From Hyphomicrobium sp. (GTDB taxonomy: Bacteria > Pseudomonadota > Alphaproteobacteria > Rhizobiales > Hyphomicrobiaceae), in NCBI RefSeq assembly GCF_009026145.1, contig NZ_WBUE01000010.1:57640-121639 (forward strand): a stretch of DNA of 64,000 nt, in the 5' to 3' direction. Position numbers and translations under genes: made by a program. Position 1 is the first letter of the stretch; the number at the start of each line of letters is the position of its first letter. The notes under the pieces were generated by a model that did not search any database, was not told the DNA's origin, and saw only the letters and a list, made by a program, of their open reading frames with translations. This document shows positions 53,900 to 63,052 of this stretch, piece by piece.

Positions 53900-55741
53900 T
53901 CAGCCGCCTTGTCGGGCGGCCACTGCGGCCGCCTCCACGGCGGCGATGAGCGGATGGCGCGCCCGCTTCAAGCGCTGCACCTCCTCCAGTCCCCACCAAT
54001 AGGCGTTGCGCACCAGCTCGGCATGCCGATGCCAGTCGAGGATGCCCATGTCGACCGGGATGGGCGGCACGAACAGCACGTCGCCCGGCTTGAGCTGGCG
54101 AACGAAATCGTCGCGGCCGGCCATCAGCGAGCGCATGAGCACGGTGGTGAGGCCGGGCGCGTCGGGCAGCTTGCCGCGCGTCAACGGGTTGATGCTCATG
54201 CGGATCAGCTCGGCGCGCGAGGGGAGCGTCTCGTACTTCACGTCGAAGCGCTCCAGCTCGGGGATCTCGAAGCTGACCACGACGTTCGGCCCGCTCTTCA
54301 ACTGGTGCATGGTGGCGATCGGCACGTTGTCCAACAGGCAGCCGTCGACTAGCATTTCTCCTTCCGGCGTATAGACCGGCGGCAGCAGCACCGGGATGGA
54401 GGCGGAGGCGCGGATGGCCTGGAACAGATCGCCGCGGTCGTGGCGGTGCAGCTCGTAGCTCGACAGGTTGGTGGACACCGAGAAGTAGGGAATCCACAAG
54501 TCCTCGATGTTGGTGCCGGCGAAGTAGCGGGACAGCTGCGCGTCGTAGTGGCGGTGGTCGAGCAGGCTGTAGCGCGGCCACGTATAGCGCTGCATGGCGT
54601 GGTTGGTGACGAAGATGTCGTGCGTGCCGCGGTCGATGTCGTCCGGATTCTTGTTCATGGCGAAGGCGCCGGTCATCGCCGCACCGGCCGACGTGCCGCC
54701 GAGGATGTCGAACTCGAAGCCGGATTCTATCAGCGCCTTGTAGAGCCCGACGTGCGCCGCGCACAGGGCCCCGCCCCCGCAGGCGACGAGGCCCAGAGCC
54801 GTGCCGTTGATGAAGCGGTAGAGGCGGGCGATGGTGCCGCGTTCGTCGAGCGCGACGTGGTGGTGCATGGCGAGGCTGCGCCGGCGCAGCCAGCGTGCGG
54901 TTCCGCTCAAGGGCTCGCGGCGCTCGTGCACGATGACGAGACGCCGCGCCTCGGTGTTGACGAAGGCGGCGGCGAGCTGCTCGAGCGCGTTGGGCGTCGG
55001 ATCGGCGCCGTCGGTCGCTACCGCCAGCACGAGGTCGGCGTGGCGGATGGCTTTCTGCGACCAGGCGGTGAGCTCGGCGTCGGCGATAAAGATCAGGTAG
55101 TCGTACGAGCTTTCCAGCTGATTGAGGGCTTGCGTCGCCTCGGCGCTATCGAGGGCAACGCCCTTGGGAAGCAGCTCGCCAGCGCGCGCCGCATCGAGCA
55201 CCAGCGCGCTGGCGTTGGCCGCGAAGACGGCGGTGAGTTGCTCGAGGAAGCGCTCGGGGATGTGCGAGCCGCCGGCACGGATGATGGCCAGCGTGCGCGG
55301 GCGCGGATCGGGTGGCGCCGGCTCGTGCACGGTGGTGGCGGCGAGGCGCTGCGAAAGAGCGGTCGTCAGCGTGCGCCAGATGCCGGGGCAGCGCGCCGAG
55401 ATGCGCTCGAACTCGGGCTTGCCGAGGCGCAGCACGAGGCTGTCGCGCATGGCCGAGACGGTGGCTGTGCGCACACCGCCGGTGAGGAAGGCTATCTCGC
55501 CGATCGGCTGCTCCGGGCCGATCTCGGTGAGCGGCTCGCGGCGGCCTTCGAGAGTGACCGCGAAGCGGCCGGAGATGACGATGTAGAGCGCATCGGCAGC
55601 ATCACCCTGGCGGACGAGGACGTCGCCACGCTTCAGGGCGCGCGTCTCGAGCTCGGCCAAGAGGGCGGCGCGCTCGTCGGCGCCGAGCTCGGAGAAGATG
55701 CCGACGGCGGGAAGACCGGCCTTGGAAAGAAGCGAATGCAT
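53900..55741 (-). CDS. Patatin-like phospholipase with cyclic-nucleotide-binding domain (NTE family)
   Basis: 613 residues from ATG 55741. N-terminal cNMP-binding domain (about 15-130): LKRGDVLVRQGDAADALYIV, GPEQPIGEIAFLTGGVRTAT. A middle ATPase-like region of weak similarity precedes the C-terminal patatin lipase: oxyanion GGGALCAAHVGLYKAL (about 320), nucleophile GGTSAGAAMTGAF (Ser about 350), catalytic Asp in VDGCLLDNVPIATM (about 465). This is the neuropathy-target-esterase/RssA-like design, a lysophospholipase probably controlled by a bound nucleotide. Whether the cNMP site still binds ligand is unknown. Confidence 0.92.
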   Translation of the reverse strand: MHSLLSKAGLPAVGIFSELGADERAALLAELETRALKRGDVLVRQGDAADALYIVISGRFAVTLEGRREPLTEIGPEQPIGEIAFLTGGVRTATVSAMRDSLVLRLGKPEFERISARCPGIWRTLTTALSQRLAATTVHEPAPPDPRPRTLAIIRAGGSHIPERFLEQLTAVFAANASALVLDAARAGELLPKGVALDSAEATQALNQLESSYDYLIFIADAELTAWSQKAIRHADLVLAVATDGADPTPNALEQLAAAFVNTEARRLVIVHERREPLSGTARWLRRRSLAMHHHVALDERGTIARLYRFINGTALGLVACGGGALCAAHVGLYKALIESGFEFDILGGTSAGAAMTGAFAMNKNPDDIDRGTHDIFVTNHAMQRYTWPRYSLLDHRHYDAQLSRYFAGTNIEDLWIPYFSVSTNLSSYELHRHDRGDLFQAIRASASIPVLLPPVYTPEGEMLVDGCLLDNVPIATMHQLKSGPNVVVSFEIPELERFDVKYETLPSRAELIRMSINPLTRGKLPDAPGLTTVLMRSLMAGRDDFVRQLKPGDVLFVPPIPVDMGILDWHRHAELVRNAYWWGLEEVQRLKRARHPLIAAVEAAAVAARQGG

Positions 55742-55930
55742 CGGCGGCTCTCGCGGCAACTGCTGCAGCATAGTCCACAGGCGCGCCGCGTGCGCGGGCA
55801 ATTCGTCGACTTGGCGAACGAGATGCTGCTCGCAGTTGCGAAACTTGGCGCGGGTCGCGGGGGCGATTTGGCGGCCGACGGTCTAGATCAGTCGCGCTGC
55901 GATGCGGCACGCAGTGCGTGGGCCCTATGC

Positions 55931-56374
55931 CTAGGCGGCGAGCAGCTCTGCTTGTGCCGCGGCGACGCCACCTTGGCGTGTCTCGAGCGCAACGACGTTG
56001 GTGCCGAGCGCCTCGCTGAGCGCGATGAGGAAGCGCTGCGGGTTGAAGCCGCGATGCGCATTGAGGCGCAACGTGGCGGCGATGGCGATGGCCGGCGCCA
56101 TCAGTGCGTGGCCATTGCCCAGCATCAGGTTCTTGAGCCGGCGGGCGCCGAACACGTCGACGAGATGACGGAAGCGAACGAAAGCGGCAAGCGCGCGCTG
56201 CGGCTCTGCGTGATGTCGGCGTTGCAGGGTGGCGCGCGCGGTGTCTAGATCGGCGTCGGTCGCCCCGCGCAGCAGGACGAGCCCGCGGCCGTCCTCGATC
56301 AGGGCGCGCATCGCGGCACCGAGATCGGCCGCGTCGACGGCCGGAATGTCGGTGAGGTCCCAGGTGATGGCCAT
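55931..56374 (-). CDS. Hypothetical protein, Ala-rich alpha-helical
   Basis: 147 residues from ATG 56374, with GGAGCGAGCAGACA upstream. Starts MAITWDLTDIPAVDAADLGA; the rest is helical (LIEDGRGLVLLRGATDADLD, LAAFVRFRHLVDVFGARRLK). No signal peptide or named domain. A 602-residue open frame lies opposite on the plus strand but has no domain pattern, so this one is preferred. It starts 25 bases after the cold-shock-like gene on the same strand. Confidence 0.6.
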   Translation of the reverse strand: MAITWDLTDIPAVDAADLGAAMRALIEDGRGLVLLRGATDADLDTARATLQRRHHAEPQRALAAFVRFRHLVDVFGARRLKNLMLGNGHALMAPAIAIAATLRLNAHRGFNPQRFLIALSEALGTNVVALETRQGGVAAAQAELLAA

Positions 56375-56399
56375 TGTCTGCTCGCTCCAGATCCGTTCG

Positions 56400-56621
56400 T
56401 CAGTGGTGGCGACCGCCGCCGAAGACGGTCCACGGGTTGCCGGTCATGAGGATGATGTCCTTCGGGCGGCGGGCGCTGACCAGAAAGTCGACACTATGGC
56501 CGACCAGCTTGCCGTTGAGGTTCACGACCTCGTCCTTGGCGAAGCGGTACTTGGCGCCGTCCTCGGCCTCGATGACGCCGAAGCCGACTTTCGGGCTGAA
56601 CTTCGTGATGCGTCCGTGCAT
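56400..56621 (-). CDS. Small cold-shock-domain-like protein
   Basis: 73 residues from ATG 56621, preceded by GGAGAGTGGC. HGRITKFSPKVGFGVIEAED followed by GAKYRFAKDEVVNL reads as the beginning of an OB-fold of the CspA type (G-x-I-x-x-F-x-x-x-x-G-F-G-x-I), but the classical RNP1 KGFGFI is KVGFGVI and RNP2 VFVH is YRFA. So an RNA-binding cousin rather than a standard Csp. It could modulate translation; no target evident. Confidence 0.75.
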   Translation of the reverse strand: MHGRITKFSPKVGFGVIEAEDGAKYRFAKDEVVNLNGKLVGHSVDFLVSARRPKDIILMTGNPWTVFGGGRHH

Positions 56622-56911
56622 GCCACTCTCCATACTGGTGCGGCCGTTTCGGGCCGTTCATGGGGGCAGAATGTCCCAGGGCGCCCGTGTCGCGCTGTTC
56701 CGGGAGTGACAGGATTTTGCCGATTTCGGCGCCCCCGCGGCGGCGCGTCAGACGGCTCGCCGAGGCCGCAATTGCGGTGTATGGAACGGGGAGCCGGCGG
56801 GGGATGCAGGGCGCTTGCGGGCCGGCCGGGGGCATTCAGTCTCGGTTCATGGCGGCGGCTCTAGGGTCGGCAAGCGATCCGGCAGAGGACGTTTACGTTA
56901 AGGTGAATACG

Positions 56912-57190
56912 ATGACGACGGTTTGGCTGCGTGCAGCGTTTTCGGTGATGGCCGTGCTCGGCGCCGCCGCCGGGCTTTCCGCGCCCGCGCACGCCAACTG
57001 CGACTGGTATGTGAAGACGTCGCTCGAGCAGCAGCAGCGCAACCTGAAGCTCAAGTGCGGGCTGTCGGGTGCCGAGTGGTCGGTCGACAAGGGAGCGCAC
57101 GCGGCCTGGTGCGCCTCGGTGAGCCCGGACGCCTCGCGCTCGACGGCGCAGAAGCGCGAGGCTGAGCTGGCCAAGTGCGCCGCAAAGTAG
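56912..57190 (+). CDS. Small exported protein with four Cys
   Basis: 92 residues from ATG 56912 (GTG 56903 possible). Signal peptide about 1-28 (AAFSVMAVLGAAAGLSAPAH). The mature part is NCDWYVKTSLEQQQRNLKLK, CGLSGAEWSVDKGAHAAWCA, ending KCAAK, with a Cys pattern suited to two disulfides. Similar short periplasmic proteins are widespread in Rhizobiales; function unknown. Confidence 0.75.
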   Translation: MTTVWLRAAFSVMAVLGAAAGLSAPAHANCDWYVKTSLEQQQRNLKLKCGLSGAEWSVDKGAHAAWCASVSPDASRSTAQKREAELAKCAAK

Positions 57191-57308
57191 TTGAGCGCAG
57201 CCTCGCCCATTCTTTAGTGCTGTAGCGCCACATCCGGCTTGATCGTGCCGCCGCCCCGGCCGATGCTGCCGCCTATGGTGTGCGCATAGAGCCGGCATAG
57301 CGAGGGAC

Positions 57309-58355
57309 ATGACCGACCCCATCCTCATCGAGGTGACGCGCGGACCGCTGGTCGAGAGCTGGCATCGCGGCGCCCTCGCCCTCGCGGCGCCGTCGGGCGC
57401 CCTGGCCCTACGCCTAGGTAATGTGGAGCGGGCTGTGTATCCGCGCTCGGCGATCAAGGCGCTGCAGGCGCTGCCGCTGATCGAGACCGGGGCAGCCGAC
57501 CGCTTCGGTTTCGGGCCGGCGGAGATCGCGCTCGCCTGTGGGTCCCACGCCGGCACCGAACGGCATACGCACCTCGCCGCGACGATGCTGGATCGCGCCG
57601 GGCTGACCGAGGACGCGCTCGGCTGCGGCGCACATGCTCCGCTCGGCGCCTCGGCTGCCAACGCACTGATTGCCGCCGGCGAGGCCCCGACGCAGCTGCA
57701 TAACAACTGCTCGGGCAAGCACGCCGGCATGCTGGCGACGGCGGTGCACCTCAACGAGCCAACCAACGGCTACTGGGAAGCGAGCCACCCGGTGCAGCAG
57801 CGCGTGCATCGCGCACTCTCCGACCTCTCCGGGCTGCCGCTGGGCGCCGACGTGCGCGGCATCGACGGCTGCTCGGTGCCCAACTGGGCGATGCCGCTGT
57901 CGGCCTTGGCGCGCACTTTCGCCAAGCTGGCGACGGGCGAGGGCATGTCGGCAGCCCGGCGTGCCGCCGTGGCGCGCATTCTCGATGCGTGCTGGGAGCA
58001 CCCCGACATGGTGGCCGGAAAAAGCCGCGCCGATACTGTCGTCATGCGCGCTCTGCCGCGGCAGGTGTTCATGAAAACGGGGGCCGAGGGCGTCTACTGC
58101 GGCGCCTTCCCCGAGCTGGGGCTCGGCTTTGCCCTGAAGATCGAGGATGGCGCCAAGCGCGCGGCGGCGGGGGCAGCGATGGCGCTCGTCGAGCGGCTCT
58201 ATCCGGCGGCGCGCGGGCTGATGCCAGTGGGCGCCATCAAGACGTGGCGCGGGCTCGAGGTGGGCGCGGTGCGCTCCTCGGCGCTGTTCGAGGATGCGCT
58301 CGCCGGCCTCAATGTGTTTGGCGTTTCAAACCGACAGGTTGCCGGCGATCGATAG
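57309..58355 (+). CDS. Rhizobial-type L-asparaginase (asparaginase II family)
   Basis: 348 residues from ATG 57309 after GAGGGAC. COG4448 family, structurally unlike E. coli AnsA/AnsB. IEVTRGPLVESWHRGALALA opens it; YPRSAIKALQALPLI with the Ser/Lys pair (about 46-60), ACGSHAGTERHT, NNCSGKHAGMLATAVH (about 136-151) and GIDGCSVPNWAMPLSALA contain the active-site Ser, Lys and Cys of the Rhizobium etli enzyme type. It hydrolyses Asn to Asp and ammonia. Its 3' end overlaps the convergent beta-helix gene by 30 bases. Confidence 0.93.
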   Translation: MTDPILIEVTRGPLVESWHRGALALAAPSGALALRLGNVERAVYPRSAIKALQALPLIETGAADRFGFGPAEIALACGSHAGTERHTHLAATMLDRAGLTEDALGCGAHAPLGASAANALIAAGEAPTQLHNNCSGKHAGMLATAVHLNEPTNGYWEASHPVQQRVHRALSDLSGLPLGADVRGIDGCSVPNWAMPLSALARTFAKLATGEGMSAARRAAVARILDACWEHPDMVAGKSRADTVVMRALPRQVFMKTGAEGVYCGAFPELGLGFALKIEDGAKRAAAGAAMALVERLYPAARGLMPVGAIKTWRGLEVGAVRSSALFEDALAGLNVFGVSNRQVAGDR

Positions 58356-59678
58356 CAGCTTGTCATCGCCGTCGCCGTCCTTGAGCTCCGGGCCCACGGC
58401 GTGGCCGTTCCCGTCCATGGCGCGGATGGCGCCGTCTTCGGCGCCCGAGATCATGTTGTTGGCGAGTAGGCACGCGCCGGCCGCCTTGTCGGCGGAGACG
58501 AGGATGCCGACGCGCGAGGCGCGCACGAGGTTCGACGTCGCCACCACCTCGCGCATGTATGGCCCCCACCCGATGACGATGCCGGCGGTGGGTGCGCGCT
58601 CGATGACGTTGCCGGTGAGCGCCGTGTCGGCTTCCACCGTGATGCCGTGGCCGCGCTTGTCGACCGGCTCGTGCTCGCGGCGGAACAGGTTGCGCACAAG
58701 GTTGCCCTGCACGACGGCGAGGCGCCCGCCGTCGTTGAAGTTGGTGACGGTGATGCCGGTCGCCGCCGTGTCGACGAGGTTGTTGGCGATGAGCGCGCCC
58801 TCGAAGCTGAACTCGGCGTAGATAGCGACCTCGCCGAGACGCGCGCACGAATTGCCGATGATCTGCATGTCGGAGGCGGCGTTGCCGCGCACGGCACTGA
58901 AGGCGCAGTCGCTGATGCGGTTGCCGGAAACGAGCACGCTGCCGGCGCGGAATGCATTCACACCGTTGCCATTCTCGCCGCTGCCGCCACTGTCGGCCCT
59001 GATGCGCGCGATGCGGTTGCCGGCAACGATGCTGGCGTCCTCGCCCACTTCCGACCGCCACACCTGGATGCCGTTGTTGCCGCAATCGGCGATGTCGTTG
59101 TGGACGATCTCGAGTCGCGCGGCATCGAGGCTGCGGATGGCGGCCTGCATGACGTTGGAGATTGTGCAGTCGGCAATGCTGCCGGCGCAGGCGGTGAGTG
59201 AGACGCCGTTGGCGGGGCTGCGCGTTAGCGTCAGATGGCGCAGGCACACGCCGCGAGAATTGGTGATGGCGACGAGGCCGTCGACGCGGTCGAACGCCTG
59301 ATAGGCGCCGTCGAGGACGAGGCCATCGAGCATGACGCCGTCGGCATGGTTGGCGGTGATGAAGGCGCCACCACCGGCGAACTCTAGCGTCGTGGCACCG
59401 ACGGCGCCGATGAGGCGTGCGCCGGGGCGCAACTCCAAGGCGCCGATGCGATAGCGGCCGGCGGGAAGCTCCAGCGGCGCGCCGCGGCCCGTCGCGGCAT
59501 CGAGCGCCGCCTGCAGCACCGCGGCCTGATCGGCGGCGCTGCCGGAGACGAGGCCGAAATCGCCGGCGGATACGCCGCCTGCACGTGCCTCGGTGGGGCG
59601 TGCTCCGGCGCCTGCTGCACCGGCCGCAAGACCCGCGGCAAGGCCGGCAGTAAGCACATTTCGGCGGTCGAGCGTCAT
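58326..59678 (-). CDS. Tat-exported right-handed beta-helix protein (TIGR03808-like)
   Basis: 450 residues from ATG 59678 (GAGG upstream). Twin-arginine signal: LDRRNVLTAGLAAGLAAGAA (residues 3-22). Then the pectate-lyase-like opening ADQAAVLQAALDAATGRGAP and many beta-helix rungs (GNRISDCAFSAVRGNAASDM, QIIGNSCARLGEVAIYAEFS, NVIERAPTAGIVIGWGPYMR). This matches the Tat-translocated repetitive protein family TIGR03808 of Rhizobiales, whose function is unknown. Tat export implies folding or cofactor loading in the cytosol. Confidence 0.9.
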   Translation of the reverse strand: MTLDRRNVLTAGLAAGLAAGAAGAGARPTEARAGGVSAGDFGLVSGSAADQAAVLQAALDAATGRGAPLELPAGRYRIGALELRPGARLIGAVGATTLEFAGGGAFITANHADGVMLDGLVLDGAYQAFDRVDGLVAITNSRGVCLRHLTLTRSPANGVSLTACAGSIADCTISNVMQAAIRSLDAARLEIVHNDIADCGNNGIQVWRSEVGEDASIVAGNRIARIRADSGGSGENGNGVNAFRAGSVLVSGNRISDCAFSAVRGNAASDMQIIGNSCARLGEVAIYAEFSFEGALIANNLVDTAATGITVTNFNDGGRLAVVQGNLVRNLFRREHEPVDKRGHGITVEADTALTGNVIERAPTAGIVIGWGPYMREVVATSNLVRASRVGILVSADKAAGACLLANNMISGAEDGAIRAMDGNGHAVGPELKDGDGDDKLLSIAGNLSV

Positions 59679-59748
59679 GGCCTCGAGATTCCGGCTGGCT
59701 GCTGGCCGTAGCTAAGCAAGTCTGAGGCCAGCGCCGGTTAACGGAGCT

Positions 59749-60396
59749 TTAGGCCGGCGCGCCGTCGAGGCAGGCAGCGATGATTTCGAGGCTGCCGGCC
59801 ACGGCCGCGGTCCAAGTGAGCCGGCAGGCGCGAGTTTCCTTGGCGGTGCAGGGGCTGGCGGAAAGGGCCGCCGGCACGTGGATGAAGCCCGACAGGAACG
59901 GCGTCGGCAGCTCGCGCGCGGCGGCGAGGGAGTGGTACATCAGCGCGTTGCACAGGTACGTGCCGGCGTTGTTCGAGGCGCAACACGGGAAGCCAGCGCG
60001 CGACAGCCGCGAAAGGATGCGCTCCGCCGGCAGCGTTGCGGCGAGAATGGGAGGGCCGGCGGGCATAACGTGCGCCCCATCGGGCAGCTTGCCTGTCGCG
60101 TCGCGGCGGCTCTCGCGCACGTTGCGGCCGATAAGCTCGACCTGAAAGCCGCTGACGTGATGCGAGACGCCGAAATGCAACGCCAGCCGCGGCGATACGC
60201 GCGCGAGCAAGGCCTCCAGCGTCGATGGTGCTCGGCTCCACTCGACAGGCAGTACCTCGCTGATGATCTCGTGACCGGGATACCTTCCGCGCGCCGCAGC
60301 GGCGAGCTGTGGGATCAGGTCTGCCGTGACGTTGCTGCCGACACCCGGGAAGGCGCCGAACCCGGTGAGTAGAATGGTCGGACGCGGTATGGCCAC
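59749..60396 (-). CDS. pcp: Pyroglutamyl-peptidase I (Cys peptidase C15)
   Basis: 215 residues from GTG 60396. It removes N-terminal pyroglutamate from peptides. N-terminal ILLTGFGAFPGVGSNVTADL (about 8-27), a middle HFGVSHHVSGFQVELIGRNV region with an acidic residue placed like the family Glu, nucleophile region CCASNNAGTYLCNALMYHSL (Cys about 156) and the catalytic His in SGFIHVP (about 184). The open frame extends far upstream through meaB in another frame, which is a GC-rich artefact. It lies 23 bases after meaB and is probably co-transcribed. Confidence 0.88.
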   Translation of the reverse strand: MAIPRPTILLTGFGAFPGVGSNVTADLIPQLAAAARGRYPGHEIISEVLPVEWSRAPSTLEALLARVSPRLALHFGVSHHVSGFQVELIGRNVRESRRDATGKLPDGAHVMPAGPPILAATLPAERILSRLSRAGFPCCASNNAGTYLCNALMYHSLAAARELPTPFLSGFIHVPAALSASPCTAKETRACRLTWTAAVAGSLEIIAACLDGAPA

Positions 60397-60419
60397 GGCA
60401 CGCTCGTTCCGGCGATGGC

Positions 60420-61427
60420 TCAAGCCCGCACGCCGGCAAGCGCCATTATCTCGTCCACGGCCAGCGTCGGCAACAGTCGCCCCTCGCGCACCTCCGCTTC
60501 GAGGCTGGGCAGTCGTGCCGCCACGTGGGGGTTCGACTGAACGCTCGCCATGATGCGATCGTTCAACATATCGCGCATCCACGCCACGGCCTGGCGTTGC
60601 CGCCGCTGGGCGAACTCGCCCGATGCAGTCAACGCCTGCCGATGCGCCAGCACCTTCTCCCACAGTTTGTCGAGGCCCTTGTTCTCGCGCCCCGAGATGG
60701 TGATGACGGGCGGCGACCACGTCGGCGACGGCGGGTTCAAGATCTGCAGGGCGGCGCGGTATTCGGCGGCGGCGCGCTCGGCGCGCGTGACGTTGTCGCC
60801 GTCCGCCTTGTTGATGGCGATCATGTCGGCGATCTCGATGATGCCCTTCTTGATGCCCTGCAGGTCGTCGCCGCCCCCGGCCAGCAGGAGCACGAGGAAG
60901 AAGTCGGCCATGTCGGCGACGGCAATCTCGGATTGGCCGACGCCGACCGTCTCGACGATGATGACGTCGAATCCGGCAGCCTCGCACAGGGCCATGGTCT
61001 CGCGCGTCTTGCGGGTGACGCCGCCGAGCGTCCCGGAGGTGGGCGAGGGGCGAATGAAGGCCTTGGGTTCCTGCGCCAGCCGGCTCATGCGCGTCTTGTC
61101 GCCGAGGATCGATCCGCCGGTGCGCTTGGAGGTCGGATCGACGGCGAGCACGGCAACGCGGTGGCCGCTGCCGACGAGGTTCATTCCGAGCTCGTCGATG
61201 GTCGTTGACTTGCCGACGCCCGGAACGCCCGTGACGCCGAGGCGCAAGGCGCCCCCCGTGTCGGGCAGCAGGGCCTGCAGCAGTTTCTGCGCCAGGGCCG
61301 CATGCTCGGTCTTGGTGCTTTCGACGAGCGTGATGGCGCGCGCCAGCATCGCGCGGTCGCCGGAGCGGACGCCGTCGATGTAGGCGGCGAGCGACGGTCC
61401 CGTTGCGGCGGCGGTGGTGGTGCGCAT
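60420..61427 (-). CDS. meaB: MeaB/ArgK-type G3E GTPase, methylmalonyl-CoA mutase chaperone
   Basis: 335 residues from ATG 61427 with GAGGAG upstream. P-loop GVTGVPGVGKSTTIDELG (about 63-80), LAVDPTSKRTGGSILGDKTR (about 96-115), RPSPTSGTLGGVTRKTRETM, IVETVGVGQSEIAVADMADF, NKADGDN, and the C-terminal dimerisation helix. It guards adenosylcobalamin-dependent mutases (methylmalonyl- or ethylmalonyl-CoA mutase). No mutase gene is visible, so its partner must lie elsewhere. The ORF runs further upstream without family similarity. Confidence 0.93.
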   Translation of the reverse strand: MRTTTAAATGPSLAAYIDGVRSGDRAMLARAITLVESTKTEHAALAQKLLQALLPDTGGALRLGVTGVPGVGKSTTIDELGMNLVGSGHRVAVLAVDPTSKRTGGSILGDKTRMSRLAQEPKAFIRPSPTSGTLGGVTRKTRETMALCEAAGFDVIIVETVGVGQSEIAVADMADFFLVLLLAGGGDDLQGIKKGIIEIADMIAINKADGDNVTRAERAAAEYRAALQILNPPSPTWSPPVITISGRENKGLDKLWEKVLAHRQALTASGEFAQRRQRQAVAWMRDMLNDRIMASVQSNPHVAARLPSLEAEVREGRLLPTLAVDEIMALAGVRA

Positions 61428-61589
61428 TGGTGCTCCTCGAATCTGGCGACCCTGTTGATAATTGGATGAAATCGCTGTTCGCAAGCGCGGCATGCCGACG
61501 CTTATGCGCCAACCGAGACCTTGCCGTCGGCGCCGGCCATTCATAAGGTGCTCCGCGAGCGAGAAGAGGTGCACGACAGGGGGGCACCG

Positions 61590-62990
61590 ATGCCCGCACT
61601 TTCCGGCTTGGTCGTCGCCATTCTCGGCGTTCTGCTGGCACTCATCGTTTACGGTTTCGCGTGGCGCGCCACATCGGGCAGCTCGCGGGGCACCATGATT
61701 CTGGTCCGCGTCGGGCTGCTCCTGCTGATTGCCGTGCCGACCGCCGTGATGCTGCTACTCACGCCGACGTTTGATCACGCCAAGGTTGGGCGAAAGCCGC
61801 AACTTTCATCGCCGCTCGAAGATGAGGTGCGGCGGGCGGAAGAGGACGCTAGGGCTACCGCGCGCGCGCCGTCCACGGCGGAAGTCAAGCGCGACGAGCG
61901 ACTGGGCGAGGGCGAGCCTGCCGACGGCGCGGCGCCGCCGGTAGCGACAATGGCCGAGCAGACGGCGTGGGACGTGGTGCCGGTGTTCTTCGGCACCGAC
62001 CGCGAGGAGCAGCCCGACGCGAAGCGGCTGCACTTCAACTCCGAGCGCGGCCGGCGGCTGCAGCTGGGGCGCGCCATGGTCACGGTGCCGAAGGCGCATG
62101 AGGTACCGAACATCGAGCGGCCATGGGTGGTGAAGATCCCGTATTTCGACGTGACGATCTACGAGGAGGCGGAGGACCCCGCCAAGCATTTCACCATGCA
62201 GGAGATCAAGAGGCTGCCACAAGACGAGTTCCTGACGCTGGCGCGCCAGCGCATCGCCGCCTCGAAGAGCTACAAGGATCACGCGCTCGTCTTCGTGCAC
62301 GGCTACAACACCGCGTTCGATCACGCCGTCTATCGCACCGCGCAAATCGCCTATGACCTCAAGTTCGACGGCGCGGCGTTCCTCTACAGCTGGCCATCGG
62401 GTGGGGCGGTGGCGAGCTACACCTACGACCGCGAGAGCGCGACGGCCTCCGAGCCATACCTGCGGCAGTTCCTCGATCTCGTCGTCAAACAGACGGGGGC
62501 GAAGTCGGTGAGTATCATCGCCCACTCGATGGGCAACCAGCCGCTGCTCGATGTGTTGAAGGACATGCGCTCGGCGGCTCCGCAGGAGGTGGCGATCAAC
62601 GAGGTGATCTTCGCCGCACCCGACGTCGATGCCGACAACTTCGCCAATCTTGCACAGCGCATCGAGGGAATCGCCAAAGGCGTGACCCTGTACGCCGCCT
62701 CCAACGACCGGGCACTGATCATTTCCCGCAATTTCTGGCGCAACCCGCGGGCCGGCGATGTGCCGGCGGCCGGCCCACTCATCGTGCCCGGCATCGAAAC
62801 CATCGATGTCTCGGCGGCGTCGACCGACAGCTTCGCCCTCAACCATTCCGGTTACGCAGAGAACAACGATCTGTTGCAGGACATCGGTAAGCTCATACTG
62901 AGCGGCCTGCGCCCGCCCAATGAGCGGCTGCCGGCACTCGTGCGCACGTCGTCGCCGAAGGGCGATTACTGGCGCTACACGGCGCCCTAA
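61590..62990 (+). CDS. Membrane-anchored DUF900 alpha/beta hydrolase
   Basis: 466 residues from ATG 61590 after GGGGGG. Two N-terminal helices (about 4-24 and 36-56), a charged low-complexity linker (about 65-115), then WDVVPVFFGTDREEQPDAKR (about 126), which opens DUF900 domains, YKDHALVFVHGYNTAFDHAV, the nucleophile SIIAHSMGNQPLLDVL (Ser about 310) and FAAPDVDADNF with the acid. The His is probably in LNHSGYAENND. An uncharacterised esterase-like enzyme facing the periplasm or cytosol. Confidence 0.88.
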   Translation: MPALSGLVVAILGVLLALIVYGFAWRATSGSSRGTMILVRVGLLLLIAVPTAVMLLLTPTFDHAKVGRKPQLSSPLEDEVRRAEEDARATARAPSTAEVKRDERLGEGEPADGAAPPVATMAEQTAWDVVPVFFGTDREEQPDAKRLHFNSERGRRLQLGRAMVTVPKAHEVPNIERPWVVKIPYFDVTIYEEAEDPAKHFTMQEIKRLPQDEFLTLARQRIAASKSYKDHALVFVHGYNTAFDHAVYRTAQIAYDLKFDGAAFLYSWPSGGAVASYTYDRESATASEPYLRQFLDLVVKQTGAKSVSIIAHSMGNQPLLDVLKDMRSAAPQEVAINEVIFAAPDVDADNFANLAQRIEGIAKGVTLYAASNDRALIISRNFWRNPRAGDVPAAGPLIVPGIETIDVSAASTDSFALNHSGYAENNDLLQDIGKLILSGLRPPNERLPALVRTSSPKGDYWRYTAP

Positions 62991-63052
62991 GGGGGCCACA
63001 GCCGGGGAGTAATGCGGCGCGTCGATTGCCGCCTTTTTGAGGAATTATTGCC

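Noticed and set aside
54440..56248. 602-residue plus-strand open frame
   Set aside because: It lies opposite the patatin/cNMP gene and its neighbour, has no domain motif, and is composed of reversed codons of the real genes. High GC makes long antisense frames common.
60397..61641. Upstream extension of the pcp frame to 630 residues
   Set aside because: It runs through meaB in another frame with Arg/Ala-rich random content; pcp homology begins at the GTG at 60396.
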